From contig NZ_AVPT01000022.1 in the NCBI RefSeq assembly GCF_000768335.1, forward strand, positions 1-43,865: a stretch of DNA of 43,865 nucleotides, read 5' to 3'. Position 1 is the stretch's first letter. Every line of letters starts with the position of its first letter. The notes beneath the pieces are model-generated. The model saw only the letters and a list, made by a program, of their open reading frames with translations, did not search any database and had not been told where the DNA came from. Of this stretch, positions 18,034 to 25,495 are shown one piece after another. This DNA comes from Lysobacter arseniciresistens ZS79 (GTDB taxonomy: Bacteria; Pseudomonadota; Gammaproteobacteria; Xanthomonadales; Xanthomonadaceae). The translations under genes were made by a program, and so were the position numbers.

Positions 18034-18807
18034 TTACGTCACCCGCGACAGCATGCGGTGGTTGCGGGTCAGCCGCGCCCAGCGGGTGCCGAGGTCGCTC
18101 CAGCAGACGTAGGCGGCCTCGCCGGCGATCCGCAGCAGCGTGCGCGGGCGCAGCTCCAGCCGCGGCTCGGCGGCGCACAGCTCCGCGTCGAAGCCGAGCT
18201 GGCGCGCGAACAGGGCACAGCGCGCGAGGTGGTAGCGGCTGCTGAGCAGGGTGACGCGCAGCGGCGCGGCGACAAGTTGCGGCGACGACGACACGGGCAC
18301 CGCCGCGCCGGCGGCGACGGTGGCCGTGCCGACGCCGAGCAGCACGCGTGCGTTGCGCAGGTTCTCCATCGTGTCGCGCGACTGCGCCTCCAGCCGCAGC
18401 GGCGCATCGGCCGCCAGCCCGCGGGCGAGCAACCCCTGTCGTGCCAGTTCGGCCTCGGTCGGCTCACCGGAGGCGCCACCGCCGAGCAGCACCACGCTGG
18501 CCGGCGGGCGTTCGCGCCACAGCGACACCGCGCGGTCGAGCCGGGCTTCGAAATCGTGGTCGAGCCGCCCGGCCGGGGCGTGCTTGCCGAACACCAGCAC
18601 GCACTCGCCGCGCTCGGGCACGCATGGCGCCTTGCGCGCGACGCGCAGCACGTGGACGAAGTAGCCGACGTAGACCAGCCCGGCGGTCAGCACGCAGGCG
18701 GCACCGGCGACGGCGGCCGAATGCCAGACGTCGCGGTCGCCGACGAGGGCGAGGACATGGGCGGCGCGGGATCTCGGGCGGGACGGCACGGCGGCGTACA
18801 GGCACAC
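18034..18807 (-). CDS. YdcF/SanA-like DUF218 membrane protein
   Basis: This 257-residue protein has one membrane segment near residues 30-50, followed by a DUF218 domain. Its landmarks are CVLVFGKHAP, FEARLDRAVSLWR, VVLLGGGASGE, LEAQSRDTMENLRNARVL and LLSSRYHLARCA. DUF218 proteins are Rossmann-like envelope proteins linked to cell-wall barrier function; the reaction is unknown. The start is a GTG (18807) with no clear ribosome site, and no in-frame ATG lies near the N-terminus, so the start is uncertain. It is divergent from the pigment ketosynthase with 139 bases between them. I see no reason to count it as part of the pigment pathway. Confidence 0.75.
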   Translation of the reverse strand: MCLYAAVPSRPRSRAAHVLALVGDRDVWHSAAVAGAACVLTAGLVYVGYFVHVLRVARKAPCVPERGECVLVFGKHAPAGRLDHDFEARLDRAVSLWRERPPASVVLLGGGASGEPTEAELARQGLLARGLAADAPLRLEAQSRDTMENLRNARVLLGVGTATVAAGAAVPVSSSPQLVAAPLRVTLLSSRYHLARCALFARQLGFDAELCAAEPRLELRPRTLLRIAGEAAYVCWSDLGTRWARLTRNHRMLSRVT

Positions 18808-18880
18808 GCGGCGGGCCGCGGAAGGCGCAGTCTACGGGTCGGGCGACCTGTTCAGGCAAGCGGCGCTGGCATACTCGTCG

Positions 18881-18899
18881 CCGGTCCGCACCGGACCGG
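18881..18899. promoter_or_regulatory. Perfect palindrome upstream of the ketosynthase gene, possible operator or leader hairpin
   Basis: CCGGTCCG (18881-18888) and CGGACCGG (18892-18899) are perfect inverted 8-mers with a 3-base centre. They lie 47 bases upstream of the first gene of the plus-strand pigment block. The site lies between a weak CATACT (18870-18875, possible -10) and the ribosome site AGGAA. It could bind a dimeric regulator or fold in the leader RNA; in such GC-rich DNA chance is also possible. Confidence 0.35.
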
Positions 18900-18946
18900 C
18901 CGCTGCCGCCACCGCGCGGCGTCTCCGTCGATACAGGAAGTTCCGC

Positions 18947-20203
18947 GTGCCCGCAGCCCCCCCGTCGCTCCCGCCGCCGCCGTCGTCGGCCATGGCCCCG
19001 CTCGCGATCCGCGCGTTCACCGCGACCACCGCGCTGGGCCGCGGGGTGGAGGCGCAGCATCGGGCGCTGGTGGAACGCCGCAGCGGCCTGCGCCGCAACG
19101 ATTTCGGCCCGGTCGGCGAGGACGGTGCGCCGCTGCCGTGCTGGATCGGCCGGGTCGACGGCGTCGAGGATGTGGCCCTGCCGGCGGCGCTGGAGCGCTG
19201 GGACTGCCGCAACAACCGCCTGGCCTGGTTGGCGCTGCAGCAGGACGGCCTGCCGGAGGCGATCGCCGGCGCGGCCGCGCGCCACGGCGCCGAACGCGTC
19301 GCGGTGGTCATCGGCACCTCGACCTCCTCGATCGGCGAGACCGAGGAGGCCTACACCCGCCTCGCCGACGGCATCGACGGCGTGCAGGCGTTCGCCGCCG
19401 ACATCGCCCGACCGATCGTCCACACGGTGCACGCCACCGGCGACTTCGTGCAGCACGCGACCGGCCTGCGCGGGCCGTGCGCCACCGTCGCCACCGCGTG
19501 CTCGTCGAGCGCCAAGGTGTTCGCCCAGGCCGCGCGGCTGATCGAGGCCGGGCTGGCCGACGCGGCGCTGGTCGGCGGCGTCGACACCCTCTGCGGCAGC
19601 GTGCTGTACGGCTTCAATTCGCTGCAGCTGGTCTCCGCCGAACCCTGCCGGCCGTTCGACGCCGGCCGCGACGGCCTGTCGCTCGGCGAGGCCGGCGGCT
19701 ACGCGCTGGTCGAGCGCGCCGGCGACAGCGACACCGGCCTGCAGCTGCGCGGTTACGGCGAGTCCAGTGACGCCCACCACATGTCGACCCCGCACCCCGA
19801 AGGCCTCGGCGCGCGGCTGGCGATGCGCGATGCGCTCGCGCGCGCCGGCATCGACGCGGACGCGGTCGGCTACCTCAACCTGCACGGCACCGCTACGCCG
19901 GCCAACGACAGCGTCGAGGCGGCGGCGGTGGCGTCGCTGTTCCCGGCGTCGCTGCATGCCAGCTCGACCAAGGGCTGGACCGGCCACACCCTCGGCGCGG
20001 CCGGCATCGTCGAATCGGTGATCGCGCTGCTGGCGCTGCAGCGCGGCACCCTGCCGGGCATCCTCGGCAGCGCGGTGCCCGACCCCGCCTGCGGCCCGCA
20101 GATCCGCTTCGACAACGCCGCGGCGGACGTCGGATTCGCGATGAACAACTCGTTCGGCTTCGGCGGCAACAACTGCTCGCTGGTGTTCGGGAGGGCTGCA
20201 TGA
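18947..20203 (+). CDS. Aryl-polyene beta-ketoacyl-ACP synthase (FabF-like)
   Basis: This 418-residue type II ketosynthase has an intact Cys-His-His triad: Cys185 in ATACSSSAKVF, His313 in NLHGTATPANDS and His347 in GWTGHTLGAAG. The C-terminal NNSFGFGGNN loop is also typical. It should extend the aryl-primed chain by condensation with malonyl-ACP. The GTG at 18947 has AGGAA 7 bases upstream. An ATG at 18992 would drop a Pro-rich 15-residue tail but has no ribosome site. Its stop overlaps the start of a non-catalytic partner (ATGA), as in ApeO/ApeC-type pairs, so the active enzyme is probably a heterodimer. Confidence 0.92.
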   Translation: MPAAPPSLPPPPSSAMAPLAIRAFTATTALGRGVEAQHRALVERRSGLRRNDFGPVGEDGAPLPCWIGRVDGVEDVALPAALERWDCRNNRLAWLALQQDGLPEAIAGAAARHGAERVAVVIGTSTSSIGETEEAYTRLADGIDGVQAFAADIARPIVHTVHATGDFVQHATGLRGPCATVATACSSSAKVFAQAARLIEAGLADAALVGGVDTLCGSVLYGFNSLQLVSAEPCRPFDAGRDGLSLGEAGGYALVERAGDSDTGLQLRGYGESSDAHHMSTPHPEGLGARLAMRDALARAGIDADAVGYLNLHGTATPANDSVEAAAVASLFPASLHASSTKGWTGHTLGAAGIVESVIALLALQRGTLPGILGSAVPDPACGPQIRFDNAAADVGFAMNNSFGFGGNNCSLVFGRAA

Positions 20204-21012
20204 GCGCGCTCGCCGCCACCATCGAAGGCGTCGGCTTCTGGACCCGCGGGCTGCCGTCATGGACGGATGCGCGCGCGTTCGTCGCCGACGGCACGCGGCC
20301 GGAGTCCGCGCCGCCGCGCCCGTCGCCGCAACTGCTCGCGCCGAACGAGCGCCGCCGCGCGCCGGAAACCGTCGCGGTCGCACTGGACGTCGCGCTGGCC
20401 GCCTGCGAGGCCGCCGGCCGCGACCCGGCTACGCTGCCGTCGGTGTTCGCCTCCACCCATGGCGAGCTGGCGATCACCGACTACATGTGCAGCACGCTGG
20501 CCAGCCAGCCGCAGGCGGTGTCGCCAACGCGCTTCCACAACTCGGTGCACAACGCCGCGGCCGGTTACTGGACCATCGGTACCGGCGCGATGCACGGCGC
20601 CACCGCGATCAGCGCGTTCGACGCGAGCTTCGCGCAGGGGCTGGTGGAGGCGCTGGCACAACTCGCCACCGGGGCCGAGGCGGTGTTGCTGGTCGGCTAC
20701 GACGGCACCTCGACCGGGCCGCTGGCGCGGGTGTCGCGCAGCGAAGGACTGCTCGGCGCGGCGCTGCTGCTGTCGCGCGGCGTGCGCAACGACCTGCCCA
20801 CGCTGCAGGCCACGCTGGGCGACGACGGTGCTGACGGCGACATCACAGACAGCCGCGGCGCGCTCGCCCGCTTCACGCCGGATAACGCGATGTCGCCGAT
20901 GCTGCCGCTGTTCGACGCGCTCGCTGGCGGCCTGCCCGTGGCGCGACTCAATGCCGGCCCGGGACGGACCCTGCGGCTCGCGCTCACCCATCCGGAGCTC
21001 ATGCATGGCTGA
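20200..21012 (+). CDS. Ketosynthase-like chain-length factor
   Basis: This 270-residue protein is a short relative of ketosynthases (Ketoacyl-synt_2 type). It contains PSVFASTHGELAITDYMCST and RFHNSVHNAAAGYWTIGTGA, where the position of the catalytic cysteine is occupied by alanine within HNAAAGYW. The second half of a normal ketosynthase, with both histidines, is missing. In E. coli aryl-polyene synthesis the KS works with such a chain-length factor (ApeC) that limits the number of extensions. It overlaps the ketosynthase gene by 4 bp and the following glycosyltransferase gene by 8 bp, which supports one co-translated unit. Confidence 0.88.
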   Translation: MSALAATIEGVGFWTRGLPSWTDARAFVADGTRPESAPPRPSPQLLAPNERRRAPETVAVALDVALAACEAAGRDPATLPSVFASTHGELAITDYMCSTLASQPQAVSPTRFHNSVHNAAAGYWTIGTGAMHGATAISAFDASFAQGLVEALAQLATGAEAVLLVGYDGTSTGPLARVSRSEGLLGAALLLSRGVRNDLPTLQATLGDDGADGDITDSRGALARFTPDNAMSPMLPLFDALAGGLPVARLNAGPGRTLRLALTHPELMHG

Positions 21013-21826
21013 TCGGCTGCATCGCAACAACATCGCGGTGGTGATCCCCGCGCTCAACGAGTCGCTGCGCATCCGCGGCGTGGTCGAAGGCGCGCTGGCC
21101 GAGTGCGACAACGTGATCGTGATCGACGACGGCTCCGACGACGACACCGTGGCGCGGATCGCCGACCTGCCGGTGGTGTTGCTGCGCCACCCGCACCGCC
21201 ACGGCAAGGGCGCCAGCCTGCGCGACGGTTTTGCCGAGGCGCTGCGGCGCGGCTTCCGCGGCGTGCTGACGATGGACGGCGACGGCCAGCACCAGGCCAG
21301 CGACATCCCCCGCCTGCTCGACGCCGCCAACCGCCACCCCGGCCACATCGTGATCGGCGCGCGCCTGCGCAAGCGCTCGCAGCAACCGCGTTACCGCCGC
21401 CTGGCCAACGCGTTCGGCGACTGGGGCATCGCCTGGGGCACCGGCTACCGGATCGCCGATACCCAGAGCGGCCAGCGCCTGTACCCGGCCGAGGTCGCCG
21501 CGCTGGGCGACGTACCCGGCGAGGACTTCGTGTTCGAAGCGCAGATCCTGATCTCGGCCGCGCAGCAGCTCGGCACCCGCTGCGTGTCGGTGCCGATCGA
21601 GTCGCGCTACGCCTGCGTGCATACCGACGAGGAGTTCCGTGCCAGCCATTTCAAGCCGCTGCGCGACTTCAGCCGCATCACCGGCCACGTCGTGCGCGGC
21701 GTGCTCGCCCGCGGCGGCATCGCGGCGCAGTACCGCAGCATCCGCGCCAACCCGGCGCTGATCGACGACCCCAGCGGCGAGTTCGCCAGTGCGCCGGTGG
21801 TGCAGCAGGCGGCCGGCAGCCGATGA
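21005..21826 (+). CDS. Family 2 glycosyltransferase
   Basis: This 273-residue GT-A protein begins with the nucleotide-sugar fold NIAVVIPALNESLRIRGVV. It has IDDGSDDDTV and the metal-binding TMDGDGQHQASDI, followed by GARLRKRSQQPRYRR and TQSGQRLYP, as in dolichyl-phosphate-mannose-synthase-like enzymes. No long membrane helix is present. Glycosyltransferases of this type occur in aryl-polyene and xanthomonadin clusters, where they may build the glycolipid acceptor or head group; the exact sugar is unknown. The ATG at 21005 overlaps the upstream gene by 8 bp, and the stop overlaps the halogenase start by 4 bp. Confidence 0.9.
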   Translation: MADRLHRNNIAVVIPALNESLRIRGVVEGALAECDNVIVIDDGSDDDTVARIADLPVVLLRHPHRHGKGASLRDGFAEALRRGFRGVLTMDGDGQHQASDIPRLLDAANRHPGHIVIGARLRKRSQQPRYRRLANAFGDWGIAWGTGYRIADTQSGQRLYPAEVAALGDVPGEDFVFEAQILISAAQQLGTRCVSVPIESRYACVHTDEEFRASHFKPLRDFSRITGHVVRGVLARGGIAAQYRSIRANPALIDDPSGEFASAPVVQQAAGSR

Positions 21827-23610
21827 GCGCGGCCCGGGCCGACGCCGATGTCGCGATCCTGGGCGGCGGCCTGGCCGGGCTCAGCCTCGCGATCCAGTTG
21901 CGGCGGCAGGACCCGGGCCTGCGCGTGGTGGTAATCGAGCGCAACACCCACCCGGTGTGCGAGGCGGCGTTCAAGGTCGGCGAATCGACGGTCGAGATCG
22001 GCGGCCACTACTTCGCCCACGTGCTCGGCCTGCGCGAGCACCTCGACGCCGGACAGATCCGCAAGTTCGGCTTCCGCTTCTTCTTCAGCGAGGGCCGCGA
22101 CGGGATCGACCGCTGCACCGAGATCGGCGTCAGCGCACTGCTGCCGACGCCGTCGTGGCAGATCGACCGCGGCCGCTTCGAGAACTTCCTCGGCGAACAC
22201 GCGCGCGCGCTCGGCGTCGACTTCCGCGACGGCACGGCCGTGCGCGGCATCGACATCGGCACCGGCGACGAGGCCCACACGCTGCGCTTCGGGCACGACG
22301 GCGAGACCGGCGAACTGCGCGCGCGCTGGCTGGTCGATGCCAGCGGCCGCGCCGGCGTACTCAAGCGCAAGCTCGGGCTGGCGCAGGCCAACGACCACGA
22401 CGTCAACGCGGTGTGGTGGCGGGTCGACGGCCGCCTCGACCCCAACGGCTGGTCGGACGACAGCGACTGGCGGCAGCGCTGCGACCCGCCCGACCGCTGG
22501 CGCTCGACCAGCCACATGTGCGGCCCGGGCTACTGGCTGTGGCTGATCCCGCTGGCCTCGGGCGCGCATTCGCTCGGCATCGTCTGTGACCCGGCGGCGC
22601 ATCCGCTGGAGACGATGAACACCCACGACAAGGCGATGGACTGGCTGCGCACGCACCAGCCGCGCGTCGCCGCGGCGCTGGACGACGGCAGCCACGCGCT
22701 GCGCGACTTCCGCTTCCTGCGCGACTTCTCCTACGGTTGCCGGCAGGTGTTCTCGGCCGACCGCTGGGCGCTGACCGGCGAGGCCGGGCTGTTCCTCGAC
22801 CCGTTCTACTCGCCCGGCAGCGACTTCATCGCGATCAGCAACGGCTACGTCTGCGACCTCGTCGCGCGCGACCGCGCCGGCGAGCCGCTGGCGCCGCACG
22901 CGGCGATCTACCAGCAGCTGTACTTCTCGTTCTACGACAACACCCTGAGCCTGTTCCGCGGCCAGTACGCGCTGTTCGGCGACGCCGCGGTGATGCCGCT
23001 GAAGGTGATCTGGGACTACACGTTCTACTGGGCGCTGCTGGCGCCGCTGTACTTCGGCGGGCGGCTGACCGCGCTGCCGCTGCTGGGCCGCCTGCGTCCG
23101 GTCTTCGCCCGCGCCGAGACGCTCAACGCGGCGATGCAGCCGCTGCTGCGCGAGTGGGGCGAGCGCAACGCCGCCGCCGGCCGCGACGACGCCGGGCCGT
23201 TGGACGGACGCAACCTCGACCAGTACCGGATCGGCTGGTTCCACGAACTCAACCGCGCCCTCGCCGACGAACTGGACGACGACGCGCTGGTCGCGAAGCT
23301 CGCCGCGAACGTCACCCTGATGGCGCAGCTGGCGGCCGAACAGCTGGCCCACGCCCGCGTCGCCCACCCCGCGATCGGCGACCACGGCCTGGCCGCGCTG
23401 CTCGACGAAGTGCCGGAATCTGCGGAACCGCTGCTTGCACCCGAGTGGTACGCGCACACCGCTCCGTCAGACACGCCCGCCCACGACGCCGCCATCGCCC
23501 GCGACATTCAGGACCGCGCCTCCCTCATTCCACCGGCGGCTGCGCACCCATCGGCGGCGGGTCGAACACGTACACCGCGACGCCGCGCGCGTGGGTCCGG
23601 CTCGGGCTGA
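21823..23610 (+). CDS. Flavin-dependent (tryptophan-halogenase-like) halogenase
   Basis: This 595-residue flavoprotein has the FAD-binding GGGLAG near residue 14, FKVGESTVE (residues 50-58) and the halogenase signature WLWLIP (Trp238-Pro243). Lys81, followed by FGFRF, is a candidate for the catalytic lysine near position 79 of PrnA/RebH. Flavin halogenases use FADH2, oxygen and halide. Xanthomonadins are brominated aryl polyenes, so halogenation of the polyene or aryl ring is the natural role. The C-terminal third (about 380-595) extends beyond the FAD fold and has hydrophobic stretches. The gene ends 86 bases inside the oppositely oriented lipoprotein gene. A pure oxidoreductase role cannot be excluded. 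Confidence 0.82.
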   Translation: MSAARADADVAILGGGLAGLSLAIQLRRQDPGLRVVVIERNTHPVCEAAFKVGESTVEIGGHYFAHVLGLREHLDAGQIRKFGFRFFFSEGRDGIDRCTEIGVSALLPTPSWQIDRGRFENFLGEHARALGVDFRDGTAVRGIDIGTGDEAHTLRFGHDGETGELRARWLVDASGRAGVLKRKLGLAQANDHDVNAVWWRVDGRLDPNGWSDDSDWRQRCDPPDRWRSTSHMCGPGYWLWLIPLASGAHSLGIVCDPAAHPLETMNTHDKAMDWLRTHQPRVAAALDDGSHALRDFRFLRDFSYGCRQVFSADRWALTGEAGLFLDPFYSPGSDFIAISNGYVCDLVARDRAGEPLAPHAAIYQQLYFSFYDNTLSLFRGQYALFGDAAVMPLKVIWDYTFYWALLAPLYFGGRLTALPLLGRLRPVFARAETLNAAMQPLLREWGERNAAAGRDDAGPLDGRNLDQYRIGWFHELNRALADELDDDALVAKLAANVTLMAQLAAEQLAHARVAHPAIGDHGLAALLDEVPESAEPLLAPEWYAHTAPSDTPAHDAAIARDIQDRASLIPPAAAHPSAAGRTRTPRRRARGSGSG

Positions 23611-23989
23611 TGCTGACCCCGACGCCGCCACCGAGGTGGCTGCTGCCGCCGAAGCGTCCGCCGCCGACGCCGATCCCGACGTTGCTGCCACCCGGCCCCT
23701 GCGCGGAGCCCTCGAACAGCACGCCGTTGGCGCCCAGTTCGGCCGCGGCGACCCGCAGCTTGCCGATCACCTCGTCCATCTTGTTCTGCGCGCCATAGGT
23801 GAACCCGCCACTGGAGGTCTCCAGCATCGCGATCTCCTCGTAGCGCCCCGGCGGCGCCGAGAAGTACACGCGCACCTGCTCCGGCGCGACCGCCGGCCGG
23901 GCCGGGCCGAGCATCACCTTCGAGGTGCTGGCGCAGCCGCTGGCGGCCAGTACCAGCGCAACGGCGAGCAATACGGTTCTGGTCTGCAT
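23525..23989 (-). CDS. Small lipoprotein of unknown function
   Basis: This 154-residue protein has a lipoprotein signal ending ASGC (Cys19). The mature domain contains VRVYFSAPPGRYEEIAMLE and MDEVIGKLRVAAAELGANGV, then a glycine-rich stretch (about 110-135) and VAVYVFDPPP. I recognise the general pattern of envelope proteins that sort metals or stress signals, but not a named family. GGAG five bases before the ATG supports the start at 23989. It lies inside the pigment locus but is convergent with the halogenase gene and separated from fabG by 145 bases, so membership is uncertain. Confidence 0.7.
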   Translation of the reverse strand: MQTRTVLLAVALVLAASGCASTSKVMLGPARPAVAPEQVRVYFSAPPGRYEEIAMLETSSGGFTYGAQNKMDEVIGKLRVAAAELGANGVLFEGSAQGPGGSNVGIGVGGGRFGGSSHLGGGVGVSISPSRTHARGVAVYVFDPPPMGAQPPVE

Positions 23990-24134
23990 GGTGGCTCCGT
24001 GGTAACGGCTAGGACGTCGGGGCAATCGGCGCGAGTATCGCTCCGCCCGTCACAGCGGCGGGTGAATGTCACATCGTGGTTCGCAACAACGACGGCGCAC
24101 GCGGATCCGTCGGTACCGGCGACTACCTGTGCCG

Positions 24135-24872
24135 CTACCCCATCCCGCCGTTGATGCCGATCACCTGGCCGTTGATGTAGCCGGCCTCGTCGCCGCACAG
24201 GAAGGCGACCAGCGCGGCGACCTCGTCCGGCGTGCCGGCGCGGCCGGCCGGCACCATCTGCTTGATCTGTTCGGGCGGGAAGGCTTCGGCGGCCATGCGT
24301 CCGGCGACCACGCCCGGCGCGACCACGTTCACGCTGATGCCGCGGCTGGCCATCTCGCGCGCGAGCGACTTGCTGGCGCCGTGCAGGGCCGCCTTGGCCG
24401 CGGCGTAGTTGGCCTGCCCGCGGTTGCCGAGCACCGCCGCCACCGACGACACGCTGACGATCCGCCCCCAGCGCGTGCGCGCCATCGGCAACAGCAGCGG
24501 CCGGGTGACGTGGAAGAAGCCGTGCAGCGACACGTCGACCACCCGCTTCCACTGCGCGTCGCTCATGCCCGCCAGCGGCGCGTCGGCGTGGATGCCGGCG
24601 TTGTTGACCAGCACCTGCACCGGGCCGTCGGCCAGCAGTGCCTCGATCGCGGCGGCGGTGGCCTCGCCGTCGGCGACGTCGAACGCCACCGCCTCGGCGC
24701 TGCCGCCCTCGTGGTGGATCGCCGCGACCACTTCCTGCGCGCGCGCGAGGTTGGCGTTGGCATGGACGATCACGTGCAGGCCGTCGGCGGCCAGGCGCCG
24801 GCAGATCGCGCCGCCGAGATCGCCGCTGCCACCGGTGACGAGGGCACGGCGCTGGGCGGAAGGGCTGGTCAT
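24135..24872 (-). CDS. FabG-type 3-ketoacyl-ACP reductase of the aryl-polyene pathway
   Basis: This 245-residue short-chain dehydrogenase has the NADPH-binding TGGSGDLGGAI (about 13-23), NNAG (90-93), catalytic Ser143 and Tyr156-x3-Lys160 (NYAAAK). It ends with the family motif GYINGQVIGINGGMG. It should reduce the 3-ketoacyl-ACP made by the ketosynthase. It is the last gene of the minus-strand operon. Unlike its neighbours it is separated from the gene before it, by 134 bases that contain a REP element. GGAG about eight bases upstream supports the ATG at 24872, and TACAAT at 24907-24902 could give it a promoter of its own. Confidence 0.92.
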   Translation of the reverse strand: MTSPSAQRRALVTGGSGDLGGAICRRLAADGLHVIVHANANLARAQEVVAAIHHEGGSAEAVAFDVADGEATAAAIEALLADGPVQVLVNNAGIHADAPLAGMSDAQWKRVVDVSLHGFFHVTRPLLLPMARTRWGRIVSVSSVAAVLGNRGQANYAAAKAALHGASKSLAREMASRGISVNVVAPGVVAGRMAAEAFPPEQIKQMVPAGRAGTPDEVAALVAFLCGDEAGYINGQVIGINGGMG

Positions 24873-24904
24873 GGGCGGGGCTCCGTCGGTCGTCGGCGCC
24901 CATT

Positions 24905-24928
24905 GTAGGAGCGACGCGAGTCGCGACC
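24905..24928 (+). repeat. REP-like palindromic element inside the pigment operon
   Basis: It starts with GTAGGAGCGACGCGAGTCGC and ends CGACC, followed by neither the type A nor the type B tail. It lies between the ApeP-like dehydratase gene and fabG. Read on the minus strand, its end together with the next bases forms TACAAT, a possible -10 box. Confidence 0.8.
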
Positions 24929-25006
24929 GCGGAGCGGCATCCGAAGCCCGGCGACGCGCCTGCGATGAGGCGGCCGGAACGAACCACGGAACCGATGCCA
25001 CCGATC

Positions 25007-25495
25007 CTACGGAACGTCGGCCTGCGGCTGCAGCACCACCGCGGCGCGGCCTTCGGCCAGCAGTTCGCCGGCGTGCGTGATGCGGAACCCGTACTGCTGG
25101 CTGGCCGCCGAGGCGACGAGTTGCCGCGCCTCGCACACCAGGTCGCCGGGCAGGTCGTCGATCCGCGCGCGACGCAGCTGCACCCCGCGCAGCGCGACCA
25201 GCACGCCGGGCGCGGCGCAGCCACCGCCGGCCGCGGCCAGCAGCCCGCCGTGCACCGCCATCGCCTGTGCGCCGTACTCGCACAGGTGCACCGCGCGCAG
25301 GCGACCGCCACTGCGCAGCGGGTGGGCCGGGTCGCGATGGCGCATCGCGCGCAGGCGGATCGTCTGCGCGTCCCACGCCAGCACCTCGTCCCACAGGCAC
25401 ATGTCGCCCTGGTGCGGGATCAGCGCGGCGATGCGCGCGCGGTCGATAGGCGCGTCGCCGTGCATGGCAGTTATGTCGCGGCCACTGGTGCTCAT
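25007..25495 (-). CDS. ApeP-like 3-hydroxyacyl-ACP dehydratase (hotdog fold)
   Basis: This 162-residue protein matches the COG4706/ApeP hotdog family: ALIPHQGDMCLWDEVLAWD (His28), then HLCEYGAQAMAVHGGLLA and GVLVALRGVQLRR. In E. coli, ApeP partners the smaller dehydratase ApeI to remove water from 3-hydroxyacyl-ACP and leave a trans double bond in the polyene; an ApeI-like gene lies 4 kb upstream here. The ATG at 25495 overlaps the exporter stop by 4 bp. A second ATG 10 codons in is possible and would fit a more compact N-terminus. Confidence 0.85.
   Translation of the reverse strand: MSTSGRDITAMHGDAPIDRARIAALIPHQGDMCLWDEVLAWDAQTIRLRAMRHRDPAHPLRSGGRLRAVHLCEYGAQAMAVHGGLLAAAGGGCAAPGVLVALRGVQLRRARIDDLPGDLVCEARQLVASAASQQYGFRITHAGELLAEGRAAVVLQPQADVP

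Noticed and set aside
18034-18807. DUF218 gene as part of the pigment cluster.
   Set aside because: It is divergent from the ketosynthase, follows a peptidase direction, and this family is not a usual member of aryl-polyene clusters.
8105-24928. Repeated palindromes considered as CRISPR repeats.
   Set aside because: The copies are kilobases apart or in inverted pairs, not in a regularly spaced array, and no cas gene is present.
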